Shown here piece by piece: positions 25,389 to 35,000 of a DNA stretch of 64,000 bases. The translations under genes and the position numbers were made by a program. Location: contig NZ_CP036186.1 in assembly GCF_015291885.1 (NCBI RefSeq), positions 3,809,001 through 3,873,000 on the forward strand, given 5' to 3'. The notes below the pieces were generated by a model. The model had not been told where the DNA came from. It worked only from the letters and a program-made list of their open reading frames with translations, and made no database searches. Each line of letters begins with the position of its first letter. The stretch's first letter is position 1. This DNA is from Stutzerimonas stutzeri (GTDB lineage: Bacteria; Pseudomonadota; Gammaproteobacteria; Pseudomonadales; Pseudomonadaceae).

Positions 25389-25745
25389 CTATTGACGTCG
25401 AATGAAGACGATCTGCGGGTCCATCTCGCCGTTGCTGAAGCGGAACTCCACCGCATCGCCCACGGCCAGCCCGCCGAGCTGTGCGGCGTCCGCCTTGAAC
25501 GGCATCACCATCGCCGGCCACTTCAGCTCAGGCACCGGCCCGTGGGCGATGGTGACGCTGCCCTGCTGCGCATCGATGGCGCGGATCACGCCTTCGGCCC
25601 TGTAAGCGGGCTCGGCCTCCAGGCTGTTGCCAGCCGCCACATCGTCGACCGGTGGCGGTGTGGTGGAGGGCTTCAGCAGATCCTCGGCAGAGGCCTGGCC
25701 ACTCAGCCCTAGGGTCGCAAGCAGTACGAGAAACACGGTTTTCAT
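25389..25745 (-). CDS. CusF-like periplasmic copper-binding protein
   Basis: A 118-residue exported protein: signal peptide MKTVFLVLLATLGLSGQASA, a Pro-rich linker (KPSTTPPPVDD), then a CusF-type OB fold starting at GVIRAIDAQQGSVTIAH. The copper ligands expected in CusF are present as His in IAHGPVPELKWPAMVMPF together with the Trp and two Met of KWPAMVM. CusF shuttles Cu(I) or Ag(I) to an RND efflux pump, but no cusCBA is in the window. It is divergent from a PepSY gene and its two-component system, suggesting metal-responsive control. Confidence 0.85.
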   Translation of the reverse strand: MKTVFLVLLATLGLSGQASAEDLLKPSTTPPPVDDVAAGNSLEAEPAYRAEGVIRAIDAQQGSVTIAHGPVPELKWPAMVMPFKADAAQLGGLAVGDAVEFRFSNGEMDPQIVFIRRQ

Positions 25746-25916
25746 GGCGCCTCACCCCGAGGATCGGTTGTGCTGACCTGCAGCAAGCGTAGTCCCCATG
25801 GCGCGGTTCGCCCTCGCCCGAACGGTGCATTCGCAGGCGGGTGGTGGCGTTCAGTTTCGTTTAAGCAAGCCCTCGTAACCTGTGAATCGTCGAAACCAAC
25901 CACAGGAATCAAAACC

Positions 25917-26225
25917 ATGAAAACACTGACTACGCTGCTCACCGCCGCCACCCTCGCCCTCGGCGCCAACCTGGCCATGGCCAAGGACATCGGCCCGGAC
26001 GAGGCACTGAAGCTGCGCGATGCCGGCACCATCCAGTCGTTCGAGAAGCTCAACGAAGCGGCATTGGCCAAGCATCCCGGCGCGACCATCGAGGAGACCG
26101 AGCTGGAAGAAGAGTACGGCCGCTACGTCTATCAACTTGAATTGCGCGACGACAAAGGTGTGCAATGGGACGTCGAGCTCGACGCCAAAACCGGCGAAGT
26201 GCTGAAGGACCATCAGGACGACTGA
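25917..26225 (+). CDS. Small periplasmic PepSY-domain protein, first gene of the two-component operon
   Basis: A 102-residue protein with a signal peptide (LTTLLTAATLALGANLAMA) and a PepSY domain: GPDEALKLRDAGTIQSFEKL...EETELEEEYGRYVYQLELRDDKG followed by ELDAKTGEVLKDHQDD. It is about half identical by eye to the next gene, indicating duplication. ATG at 25917 has AGGA upstream. The order PepSY-PepSY-regulator-kinase with 8-bp and overlapping junctions suggests that these proteins feed the periplasmic sensor domain of the kinase. Confidence 0.85.
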   Translation: MKTLTTLLTAATLALGANLAMAKDIGPDEALKLRDAGTIQSFEKLNEAALAKHPGATIEETELEEEYGRYVYQLELRDDKGVQWDVELDAKTGEVLKDHQDD

Positions 26226-26233
26226 GGCCAGCC

Positions 26234-26539
26234 ATGCGTGCCCCACTTTTCGTAACGCTTCCACTTGTGTTGCTGCTCGCCGCCACTCCGGTGGCGAGCC
26301 GCGACCTGGATCAGGACGAAGCCCTGCGGCTGCGCCGCGAGGGCCTGATCCTGCCGCTGGAAACATTGATCCAGCGCGCGATGGAGCGTTATCCCGGGGC
26401 GCGTCTACTGGAAGCGGAACTGGAGGAGGAAGACGACATCTACGTCTACGAAATCGAGTTGCTCACCACCAAAGGCGTCGCCCGCGAGCTGGAGTTCGAT
26501 GCCCGCGACGGGCGCCTGCTCAAGGATGAAGAAGACTGA
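26234..26539 (+). CDS. Small periplasmic PepSY-domain protein, second gene of the two-component operon
   Basis: A 101-residue exported protein, signal peptide [18 protein letters not shown]. Its PepSY domain ([20 protein letters not shown]...[18 protein letters not shown]) is a diverged copy of its neighbour, keeping the acidic ELEEE-D-YVYE core. It starts 8 bases after the first PepSY stop. Its own stop overlaps the regulator ATG (TGATG), so its translation is coupled to the response regulator. This tight coupling argues for a direct role in the signalling system. Confidence 0.83.
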   Translation: MRAPLFVTLPLVLLLAATPVASRDLDQDEALRLRREGLILPLETLIQRAMERYPGARLLEAELEEEDDIYVYEIELLTTKGVARELEFDARDGRLLKDEED

Positions 26540-27204
26540 TGCGCCTGCTACTCGTCGAAGACAATGTGCCGCTGGCCGATGAACTGGTGGCCAGTCTCAG
26601 CCGCAACGGCTATGCGATCGACTGGCTGGCTGACGGCCGCGACGCCGCATACCAGGGCGCGACCGAGCCCTACGACCTGATCATTCTCGACCTCGGCTTG
26701 CCTGGCAAACCGGGGCTGGAGGTGCTGCACGACTGGCGCGCCGGTGACCTCACCACACCGGTGCTGATCCTTACCGCGCGCGGCTCTTGGGCCGAACGCA
26801 TCGACGGCCTCAAGGCCGGCGCCGACGACTACCTGACCAAACCCTTTCATCCCGAAGAGCTGCTGTTGCGCATCCAGGCGCTGCTGCGCCGTGCCCACGG
26901 CCTGGCCAACCAGCCCATGCTGCAAGCCGGTGGCCTGGAGCTGGACGAGTCGCGCCAGTGCTGTCGCAAGGACGGCCAGGACATCGAACTCACCGCCGGT
27001 GAATTCCGCCTGCTGCGCTACTTCATGCTGCATCCGGGGCAGCTGCTGTCGAAAACCCAACTGACCGAACACCTGTACGACGGTGAAACCGAACGCGATT
27101 CCAACGTCATCGAAGTGCATGTCAACAGGCTGCGCGGCAAGCTCGGTCGCGAGCTGATCGAAACGCGCCGTGGCCAGGGCTATCGCTTCGGCGGCCAGCC
27201 GTGA
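26539..27204 (+). CDS. OmpR/PhoP-type response regulator
   Basis: A 221-residue two-domain regulator. The receiver has the acidic pocket in LLLVEDN, phospho-acceptor Asp51 (IILDLGLP), Thr79 and Lys101 (LTKPF). The C-terminal winged helix-turn-helix has [17 protein letters not shown] and [16 protein letters not shown] typical of OmpR/PhoB DNA-binding domains. Its phosphorylation by the adjacent kinase would control nearby promoters, plausibly the PepSY/CusF divergent region (25746-25916). Start ATG at 26539 overlaps the preceding stop. Confidence 0.93.
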   Translation: MRLLLVEDNVPLADELVASLSRNGYAIDWLADGRDAAYQGATEPYDLIILDLGLPGKPGLEVLHDWRAGDLTTPVLILTARGSWAERIDGLKAGADDYLTKPFHPEELLLRIQALLRRAHGLANQPMLQAGGLELDESRQCCRKDGQDIELTAGEFRLLRYFMLHPGQLLSKTQLTEHLYDGETERDSNVIEVHVNRLRGKLGRELIETRRGQGYRFGGQP

Positions 27205-28517
27205 AATCGATTCAGCGCAGCCTCAGCCTGGCGCTGATCGCCACTCTGCTGCTGGTCGCGCTGGTGCTGGTGCAGACCAGCCTGTGGCTCTTCGAGTCAG
27301 GCCTCAGGCGCAGTCTGGAAACCGACCTGCGCGAGGAAACCGAAGGCCTGCTGATTGCCTTGGTGAAGGGACCGAACGGTGATCAGCTGGACGTACAGCG
27401 CCTCAACCCACGCTATCAACGGCCGTTCTCCGGCCACTACTTCAAGATCGAACTGCCCGAGCGCACCTGGCGTTCCCGCTCGCTGTGGGACGCCTCGCCA
27501 GAATGGCCGGAACGCGCGGGACTGGCGGACGAACTGCTCGACGGCCCGCAGGAACAGCGACTGCTGGGTTATCGCGCCGAGTACCGCCGCGACGGACAGC
27601 CGATCGTCATCAGCGTGGCGCAGGACTACACACCGGTTCTCGACAGCTTTGCCCGCGTGCGGCTGAGCGGTCTGGGCCTGGTCGGTTTCGCCCTGCTCGC
27701 CCTGCTGCTTTTGCAGCGCTACGCCATGGGCCTGGCACTGCGCCCGCTGGAGCGCGCCCGGCAGCAGATCGCCCAGTTGCAGCAGGGCCAGCGCCAGCAG
27801 CTGGACCAGCAGGCGCCCGTCGAGCTGCAGCCGCTGGTCGAGCAGATCAACCACCTGCTCAGCCACACCGAGGACACCTTGCAGCGCTCGCGGCACGCGC
27901 TGGGCAACCTCGGCCACGCGCTGAAGACGCCACTGGCCGTGCTCGGCAGCCTGGTGCAACGCGAAGAAGTCGCCGCCCACCCCGAACTGCAGGCCAGCCT
28001 GCAGGAGCAGCTGGAGCAGATCCAGCAACGGGTCAGCCGCGAACTGGGCCGCGCGCGGCTATCAGTGGACGTGCTGCCCGGTGCGCATTTCGACTGCGGT
28101 GCGGAACTGCCGGCACTGTTCGATACGCTGGCGATGATCCACCGCAGCGGCCTCGACCTGCGCTGGCAGGCGCCCGCCGGCTGCCGGTTGCCGCGTGACC
28201 GCGAGGACATGCTCGAGCTGCTGGGCAATCTGCTGGATAACGCCTGCAAGTGGGCCCGTAACCGTGTGGAGCTGAGCATCGAGCGCAGCGGCGATGCCTT
28301 CGTCCTGCTGGTGGACGACGACGGACCGGGGATTCCGGCGGCACAGCGCGAGCAGGTCATCAACCGTGGCGTACGGCTGGACGAAACGGCGGAAGGTCAC
28401 GGACTGGGGCTGGGGATCGTCAGCGATATCCTGGCGGCCTGGCGTGGCGAGTGGAGTATTGAAGAAAGCCCGCTGGGCGGTTTGCGGGTGCGCATCGCAC
28501 TGCCGGCGACGCGCTGA
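27201..28517 (+). CDS. Membrane sensor histidine kinase
   Basis: A 438-residue inner-membrane kinase, GTG start at 27201 overlapping the regulator stop (GTGA). TM1 is residues 8-31, a periplasmic domain of about 120 residues follows, and TM2 is 155-172. The phospho-acceptor is His239 in [12 protein letters not shown], the N box is [13 protein letters not shown], and ATP-lid glycines are DDDGPGI and GHGLGLGI. The H box is of the PhoQ-like type (HALKTPL). The periplasmic part is not one I recognise; contact with the PepSY proteins or a divalent metal is possible. Confidence 0.92.
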   Translation: MKSIQRSLSLALIATLLLVALVLVQTSLWLFESGLRRSLETDLREETEGLLIALVKGPNGDQLDVQRLNPRYQRPFSGHYFKIELPERTWRSRSLWDASPEWPERAGLADELLDGPQEQRLLGYRAEYRRDGQPIVISVAQDYTPVLDSFARVRLSGLGLVGFALLALLLLQRYAMGLALRPLERARQQIAQLQQGQRQQLDQQAPVELQPLVEQINHLLSHTEDTLQRSRHALGNLGHALKTPLAVLGSLVQREEVAAHPELQASLQEQLEQIQQRVSRELGRARLSVDVLPGAHFDCGAELPALFDTLAMIHRSGLDLRWQAPAGCRLPRDREDMLELLGNLLDNACKWARNRVELSIERSGDAFVLLVDDDGPGIPAAQREQVINRGVRLDETAEGHGLGLGIVSDILAAWRGEWSIEESPLGGLRVRIALPATR

Positions 28518-28520
28518 GCA

Positions 28521-28736
28521 TCATTGCGGACGAGCCAGTTCGTTACGCATGTCTTCGAGTATGGTTTCGACCAGCAGGGTGTTCTGCACCTGGTGCCCGG
28601 CCATGATGCGCGTGGCGTGGGTGCCATTGATCGGGTAGCCGACATGCACCAGCAGGCGACCGTCCGCTTGCGGCTCGACGCGCGTGCGGTACTGCGAGGT
28701 GAAGGTTTCGGCCAGGTAGCGGGAAAGAGTCTTCAT
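28521..28736 (-). CDS. Small conserved protein of unknown function
   Basis: A 71-residue soluble protein (MKTLSRYLAETFTSQYRTRV start), with a central stretch VGYPINGTHATRIMAGHQVQ and a C-terminal helix. There is no signal peptide or membrane segment. I believe similar short proteins occur in other pseudomonads but know no function. It lies convergent with the kinase gene, 3 bases apart, and transcription ends in the same region. Confidence 0.6.
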   Translation of the reverse strand: MKTLSRYLAETFTSQYRTRVEPQADGRLLVHVGYPINGTHATRIMAGHQVQNTLLVETILEDMRNELARPQ

Positions 28737-28840
28737 GAAGCATCTCTAGCAATGAGCCTGAAACAAAGACCCTGTTCATCGCTCGGAGATTCATGCCGTC
28801 CATCGGGAATCCACTGATCTTCATAGAACTGTAACGCTCA

Positions 28841-28942
28841 TCACCCCTTCCGATCGCCGCTGCCATAGGCCAGCCAAGCCAGAAACAGCATCACAACGAA
28901 CGCCATGCAGGACATCACCAACGCATTGATCATCAGGCTCAT
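28841..28942 (-). CDS. 33-residue single-helix membrane protein
   Basis: ATG at 28942 with GAGGAGA seven bases upstream opens a 33-residue frame: MSLMINALVMSCMAFVVMLF and then LAWLAYGSGDRKG. Residues 5-27 form one hydrophobic helix, and the tail is charged. The good ribosome binding site, the single clean helix and the position between a small conserved gene and a divergent regulator support a real microprotein. Function unknown. Confidence 0.55.
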   Translation of the reverse strand: MSLMINALVMSCMAFVVMLFLAWLAYGSGDRKG

Positions 28943-29061
28943 GTCAGGGTCTCCTCATCCACCGGATCGAGTTGAAACATACCCCGAATATATGTAGCGT
29001 TGCGCGACACGTCGACCTGCTCGACATAGGCATGTAAATCTTTTGAACAGGTGCAGAGGCG

Positions 29062-29934
29062 ATGAAACGCAAGCAATCGATCAGTCAGATTCGCTGGGAC
29101 CTGGCGCTGCGCTACCGGCTGATCGAGACCATCGCCTGGTGGGAAGGCCGCCTGACCACGGGCCACCTGATGCAGAGTTTCGGCATCAGCCGCCAGCAGG
29201 CATCGAAGGACATCAACACCTACCTGAACGAACATGCGCCCAAAAACCTGACATATGACCGCCACCTGAAGGGCTACAAGCCGACCAAAGGCTTCCAGCC
29301 GCTGTTCATCGACGGCAGCGCCAGCGCCTACCTGCATTTACTCGACCAGAACCGTGTGCGCGCCCCGCATATCGAGGGCCTGGCGCTGGCCTACGCGCAT
29401 ACCGAGGTGCTGCAGGTGCCGGACCGCAGTATCCGACCCGAGGTGCTGCGGCCGATCCTGCTGGCCTGTCGAGAGGGGCTGCGGCTGGAAAGCGAGTACG
29501 TCTCGCTGGCCAATCCCGAGGTGGAAATCCGCGTGATGGCGCCGCACACGCTGGTGTTCACCGGCATGCGCTGGCATGTGCGCGCCTACTGCGAGAAGAA
29601 CCGCGAATACCGCGACTTCGTGCTCAGCCGCTTCCGCGGCGAGCCGGACCTGATGGACGCCAGCGAACACACCCGCGAACAGGACGAGGCATGGAACACG
29701 CCGGTGACCGTGCTGATCGAGCCGGACGCGCGATTGAGCCCTGCGCAGAAGGCGATCATCGAGGTGGACTTCGGCATGGTCGGGGGCCAGCTGCCGGTGG
29801 AGACGCGCGGAGCGCTGGTGCAGTACGTGCTGCAGCGCTTCGGCATCGACCCAAACACCGTGCAGGCCAATGCGGCGGCGCAGCAGCTGCAGGTGGGGAA
29901 TCTGCAGGCGTTGAAGGGGTGGTTGTACTCGTGA
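29062..29934 (+). CDS. WYL-domain transcriptional regulator (CapW/BrxR-like)
   Basis: A 290-residue DNA-binding protein: an N-terminal winged helix-turn-helix with MQSFGISRQQASKDINTYL, a central WYL domain with MRWHVRAYCEKNREYRDFVL, and a C-terminal extension. Length and layout match the WYL regulators CapW and BrxR, which repress phage-defence operons and respond to nucleic-acid signals. No CBASS, BREX or similar system lies next to it; the only DNA-metabolism neighbour is sbcDC, separated by the structured 747-bp element. It may therefore be a core-genome relative with another regulon. No convincing operator seen. Confidence 0.85.
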   Translation: MKRKQSISQIRWDLALRYRLIETIAWWEGRLTTGHLMQSFGISRQQASKDINTYLNEHAPKNLTYDRHLKGYKPTKGFQPLFIDGSASAYLHLLDQNRVRAPHIEGLALAYAHTEVLQVPDRSIRPEVLRPILLACREGLRLESEYVSLANPEVEIRVMAPHTLVFTGMRWHVRAYCEKNREYRDFVLSRFRGEPDLMDASEHTREQDEAWNTPVTVLIEPDARLSPAQKAIIEVDFGMVGGQLPVETRGALVQYVLQRFGIDPNTVQANAAAQQLQVGNLQALKGWLYS

Positions 29935-29988
29935 GGGCTGAGGGTGGTCTTGGCCGCGAAGGGCGTCGGCACGGAGTTCGGTATGTGA

Positions 29989-30735
29989 GCGCCGCGCTTT
30001 CCTCGGCATTTAGCTCAGGTTTCGCCCTGCTGGGCGACTTACTTTTTTCAGTCACGAAAAAAGTAAGCAAAAACGCTTGCCCCTGCATCCGGCCCGTCGC
30101 TTCGCGACGGGTTCGTTCGCTACGCCGCCGCTCCGAGGGTCGCCGTACAAGGGCCATCCATGGCCCTTTACGGCTCTCGCGGCATCCATGCCGCTCGCCC
30201 CTCTCCACGACGGCTCCGCTCACCCTCCTGAAGGGGCGACTGGTGCCGCCTGCTCGCTCGTGCAAAAAACACCAAACTGAGACTACTGCCGGGACCTTAC
30301 AGGCAGTTCTGCCCCTATTTCTCGCCCGAGATGTCGGGTGGATACCTACGCAGAGTTTTCCACCGCAGGCTACAAGTAAGTTCTTGCCGGGACTGGGCAG
30401 ATTAATTTGCAAACCGGCAGGTAAGCTTCGCGTTACCCACCGTACGGAACCACTTAGAAACTTCCAGTCGGCTCGGACCCCTGCCCCCGTCAGAAGGCCG
30501 AGTGGAGGCGTTGCGCAGGGGGACGCGAGGCATGGACGCCGAGCGAGGAGCGAAGGGACAGGGACGTCCCTTCGCGACGGCCCCCGGAGCGGCGCCGGAG
30601 GGAGGGGAGTTTTGCGAAGCAAAGCCCGGATGTCGGGGTGGCCTTCTTTTTGGTTACTTTTTCTTGGCCAAGCAAGAAAAAGTGACGCGCCGTGCAAGGC
30701 GCAACCTGTAGTCCGGGCCGAGGAAAGCGCGGCGC
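29989..30735. repeat. 747-bp non-coding element with 19-bp terminal inverted repeats and two opposed structured units
   Basis: The ends are a perfect 19-bp inverted repeat: GCGCCGCGCTTTCCTCGGC at 29989-30007, its complement at 30717-30735. Inside each end is a hairpin-rich unit of about 250 bp, pointing inward: left about 29989-30245, right (reversed) about 30480-30735. Both have, in order, CAGGTT, a GC hairpin, an A/T-rich CTTACTTTTTTC-type hairpin, a stem with TTC loop (GCTTCGC), an AAGGG-type hairpin and an ATCCATGCC-type stem. Stem bases differ between copies but stay paired. The middle (30246-30479) holds no gene; it has two worn GTAGGGTGGA-like pieces. Open frames through it are by-products of composition. 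Confidence 0.7.
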
Positions 30736-30849
30736 GCCCAAACCGTCCGCCGAAGCCCACGACAGAAGCCTTACATCCGACGCAACCACCCACCGCCCAT
30801 CCCAAGCCAGCGGTTCGCCACTGCACCCGCCCACAATGAGCCTGAGCCC

Positions 30850-32085
30850 ATGCGCCTGATCCACACCTCCGACTGGCACCTCGGCCAGACCCTCCACGGC
30901 CAGGACCGCGACTACGAACACGCACAATTCCTCGCCTGGTTGCTCGACCAGCTGGTTGGCCATCAGGCCGACGCCCTGCTCATGGCTGGCGACGTGTTCG
31001 ACACGGTCAACCCGCCACTCAAGGCCCAGGAGCGCCTCTACGACTTCATCGTCCGCGCTCACGAAAAACTCCCGCAGCTGGACATCGTGATGATCGCCGG
31101 CAACCACGACTCGGGCGGGCGCATCGAACTGCCGGCACCGTTGATGAGGCGCCTCAATGCCCATGCCATCGGCCGCATCAGCTGGGTCGCCGAGGGCCAG
31201 CTGGACCACCAGCGGCTGCTGGTGCCGCTGCACGACGCCGCAGGCAACACCGCCGCCTGGTGTCTCACCCTGCCCTTCCTGCGTCCGGCCGAAGTCACCG
31301 GAATGACGCTGGGCGACGACTACATGGCCGGCATTCGCCAGGTGCATGAACGCCTCATCGCCGCCGCCGAGGCCGTGCGCCAGCCCGGCCAGGCGCTGGT
31401 TGCCATGAGCCACGCGCACATGGCCGGCGGCGCGGTGTCGGAGGAGTCCGAACGCAATATCGTCATCGGCAACGCAGAGGCCCTGCCGGCCAGCCTGTTT
31501 CCCGAGTCCGTCGCCTACGTCGCCCTCGGCCACCTGCACAAGCCGCAGCAGGTCGCCGGGCAGGCGCGCATCCGCTACAGCGGCTCGCCGCTGCCGCTGT
31601 CCTTCGCCGAGGTCAATTACCCGCATCAGGTGCTGCTGGTCGAACTCGACGGCGAGCAGCTGGCGCAGGTCGACAGCCTGCCGGTGCCGCGTGCGGTGGA
31701 GATGATCCGCATCGGCCGCGCCCCGCTGGTCGAGGTAATCGCCGCGCTGGAGGCGCTGCCGCCCACCGGCCTGTTCGACGAACACCTGCCCTGGCTCGAG
31801 GTACGCGTGCTGCTCGACGAGCCGCTGCCGGACCTGCGCCAGCGCATCGAAATCGCGATAACCGGCAAGGCCTGCCGGCTGGTGCGCATCGCCAGCGAAT
31901 ACGCCGGCAAGCGCGGCGAAACGGAATCGGACGTGCTGCTCGGCCTCGACCAGATCACCCCGCAGGAACTGTTCGCCCGCGCCTGGGAAGAACAGTACGG
32001 CAACCCGGCGGACGAGCAGGCGCTGGACGATTTCGCCACTTTGCTGCAACGAGTCGAGTTCGCCCATGAGGAGGACGACCGATGA
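30850..32085 (+). CDS. sbcD: SbcCD nuclease subunit D
   Basis: A 411-residue Mre11-type Mn2+ nuclease that, with SbcC, cleaves DNA hairpins, palindromes and protein-blocked ends. The phosphodiesterase motifs are clear: HTSDWHLGQ, LLMAGDVFDT, IAGNHDSGG, AMSHAHMAGG and LGHLHKPQQ. The C-terminal capping domain is present and full length. Start ATG at 30850. It ends in ATGA with sbcC. The position directly after a 747-bp inverted-repeat element, a natural palindromic substrate class, is curious. Confidence 0.95.
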   Translation: MRLIHTSDWHLGQTLHGQDRDYEHAQFLAWLLDQLVGHQADALLMAGDVFDTVNPPLKAQERLYDFIVRAHEKLPQLDIVMIAGNHDSGGRIELPAPLMRRLNAHAIGRISWVAEGQLDHQRLLVPLHDAAGNTAAWCLTLPFLRPAEVTGMTLGDDYMAGIRQVHERLIAAAEAVRQPGQALVAMSHAHMAGGAVSEESERNIVIGNAEALPASLFPESVAYVALGHLHKPQQVAGQARIRYSGSPLPLSFAEVNYPHQVLLVELDGEQLAQVDSLPVPRAVEMIRIGRAPLVEVIAALEALPPTGLFDEHLPWLEVRVLLDEPLPDLRQRIEIAITGKACRLVRIASEYAGKRGETESDVLLGLDQITPQELFARAWEEQYGNPADEQALDDFATLLQRVEFAHEEDDR

Positions 32086-35000
32086 AAATCCTCGCCATCC
32101 GCCTGAAGAACCTGGCCTCCTTGGCCGGCGAACAGACCATCGATTTCACCGCCGAACCCCTGGCCAGCGCCGGACTGTTCGCCATCACCGGGCCTACCGG
32201 GGCCGGCAAGAGCACCATTCTCGACGCCCTGTGCCTGGCGCTGTTTGGCAGCACACCCCGGCTCGACAGCGTCTCACCGTTGAACAAGGTCCCCGATGTG
32301 GAGGCCGAAATCGGCGGCGGCGACGAGCGCAACCTGCTGCGCCGCGGCTGCGGCAGCGGGTATGCCGAGGTGGATTTCGTCGGCGTCGACGGCCACCGCT
32401 ACCGCGCACGCTGGGAGGTCAAGCGCGCCCGGGAGAAGATCGACGGCCGCCTGCAGGCCAGCAGCCAGAGCCTTACGAATCTCGACAGCGGCACGCTCCT
32501 GGCCAGCGGCAAGAAACGCGAATTCAAGGAATTGCTCGAAGCCCGCCTGGGTCTGACCCTGGCGCAGTTCACCCGCGCCGTGCTGCTGGCGCAGAGCGAG
32601 TTTTCCGCCTTCCTCAAGGCCGACGACAACGAGCGCGGCATGCTCCTGGAAAAGCTCACCGATACCGGGCTCTACAGTCGCCTCGGCCAGGCCGCCTTCG
32701 AGGCCGCCAAAGAGGCGAAGGAAGGCCTCGCCCGTCTGGAGCAGCAGGCCGGCGGCCTGCAACCGCTGGAGCCGGAGCAGCGTGACGAACTGGAGCGCGA
32801 CCATCAGGCCCAGCTCGAAGATTTGAGAAAGCTGCAACAAAAGCTCAAGGAGCTGGAAGCCCAGCGGCAATGGCTCAGCGAACTGCAGCGCCTGGAAAAC
32901 GAGCGCGAAGCCGCACGCCAGCAGCTGCAGGACGCCGAAGACGAGCGCGAGAATCTGACCGAAGCCCGCCGTATTCTCGACCTGTTCGAACTGCTCGCGC
33001 CGCAGCGCCATCGTTTTCTGCGCCAGCACGAACTCGAACCCCTGCTGGGCAAGGCCGCCGACAGCCTCACTCGCCTGCAGCACGAGGCGCAAAGCCTGCA
33101 GCAACGTCTCGACACCTTGCAGAGCCAGTGCGAAGCGGCCGGCAATGACTTGCGTGCGGCCGAACAGGTGCGCCAGGACGCCGAGCCGCGGCTCGTCCAG
33201 GCGCGCCGAGAAGAAGAACGCCTGCAGCATCTGAACGCCGACCTCGCCTCGATCCGCGAAGAAAGCGTCCAGGCCGATGCCGCGGCCAGCGCCGGCGAGG
33301 CAATGCTCAAACAGATTGAGCAGCAGCAACAGCGCACCGCCGAACAGCTCGCGGCGCTGACGCAGCCACTCGAAACGAGTGCAGCCCTGCAACCACTCTG
33401 TGCGGCATGGGACGGTTACCGCCCGCGGCTGCAGCAGGCCGTCCAGCTGGCGGCACGCCTGCGGCAAGGCCAGAGCGAGCTCCCCGCGCTGGAAGCGCAG
33501 GCCCAGGCCGCCGAAACCCAGCAGAATGTGGCTCGCGAGGCGCTGGACAATCTGCAACGCGAGCGCGACAGCGAACTAGGGCTGGCCGAACAGCTGGCCG
33601 GTCTGCATCGACAGCTCGACGAATGGCGCCAGGCCGAGCGCGAAACCGAGGCCCTGCGCGAACTCTGGGCGCAGCAGCTCACGCTCACCGCCAGCCAGCG
33701 CGAACTGAGCGACGCCCACATCCGCCAGCAGGCCGAGCTGGACAGCCTGGTACCGCAGGGCAAACAGCTTCGCAGTGACCGTGATGCTGCCGAGCAGGCG
33801 CTCAAGGTCACCCTCGCCCTGCTTGAACGCCAACGCCTGGCACGCAGCGAGAATGTCGAAGCGCTGCGTGCGGCGCTCGTCCCCGGCGAGCCCTGCCCGG
33901 TCTGCGGCAGCGACGAGCATCCCTGGCAGCGCACCGATGCGCTGCTCGCCAGTCTCGACCGGCACGACGACAGCGAGGCCGAGCGCGCTCGCCAGTCGCT
34001 GCAGGAACAGGACCAGCGTCTGCAGGAACTGCGCGATCGCCATGTCGCGCTCAGCACGCAGTTGCGCCAGACGGAACAACGCCAGGGCGAAGTCGAGGCG
34101 CAGCTGCAGGCCCTGGCACCGCGCCTGCTCGCCCTGCCCGCACACTCGCGATTGCTTGAGCAGTCGGAAGCCGAGCGTTCGCTATGGCTGGAAGCGCAGC
34201 TGACGACACTCAAAGACCAGATCGCCAACGCCAGCCAGCGTCAGCAGCAACTGCTCGCGCTGCAACAGCGCAGCGAAACCCTGCAGCAGGCCTGGCAGGC
34301 CGCGCGCGAGGCCTGCGTCGAGGCGACCCAGCAACTCGCCCGCCAACGCGATGCCCTCGCCCGCGACAGCCAACAGCTCGAAGAGGAGCTGGCGGCCTTC
34401 GCCGAACTGCTGCCCACCGAGCATCTCCGGCGCTGGCGCGAAAATCCGGCACAGACCTTTATGCAGCTGGACACCAGCATCGCCACGCGGCTGCAGCAGC
34501 TGCAGGCGCAGACCGAGCTGACCGAGGAGCTGCGCCAGGGCGAACAGCGCCGCAGCGACGAGCAGTTGCAGCAGCGCCATCGCCAGGAGAAACAGGCAGG
34601 CTGCAGCGCGCGACTGACTGAGCGCGAGAAATTGCTGCTCGCCTGCCAGCAGGCGCTGCGGACCAGCCTCGGCGAGCAAAGCAGCGCCAGAGCCTGGCAA
34701 CAGCAGCTGGACGCAGCCATCCAGGCTGCGCGGCAAACCCAGGCAGAGATCGATCAGCACCTTAACGAGAGCAAGCTCGGCCTGACGCGCCTGCACAGCG
34801 AGCAACAGAACTGTCGCCAGCGCCAAGCCGAACTGGAACAGGAGCGCGACGCGCTGAATGCGGAACTGGCAACCTGGCGCGCTAGCCATCCGGGGCTGGA
34901 CGACGCCACCCTCACCCAACTGCTGCACATGGATGACCAGCTGATTACCGAGGCGCGACAGCGCCTGCAGCAAAACGCCGAAACCCTGACCCGCTGTCGC

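Noticed and set aside
25746..25916. PmrA- or CopR-type operator in the divergent PepSY/CusF gap
   Set aside because: TTTAAG-like pieces are present but no properly spaced direct repeat or copper-box was found.
29691..30839. 382-residue open frame across the end of the WYL gene and the structured element
   Set aside because: It overlaps the WYL gene in another frame and then runs through hairpins; composition is Arg/Pro/Ser-rich without a domain.
30490..32067. 525-residue open frame on the minus strand
   Set aside because: Antisense to sbcD; the end lies in the repeat element.
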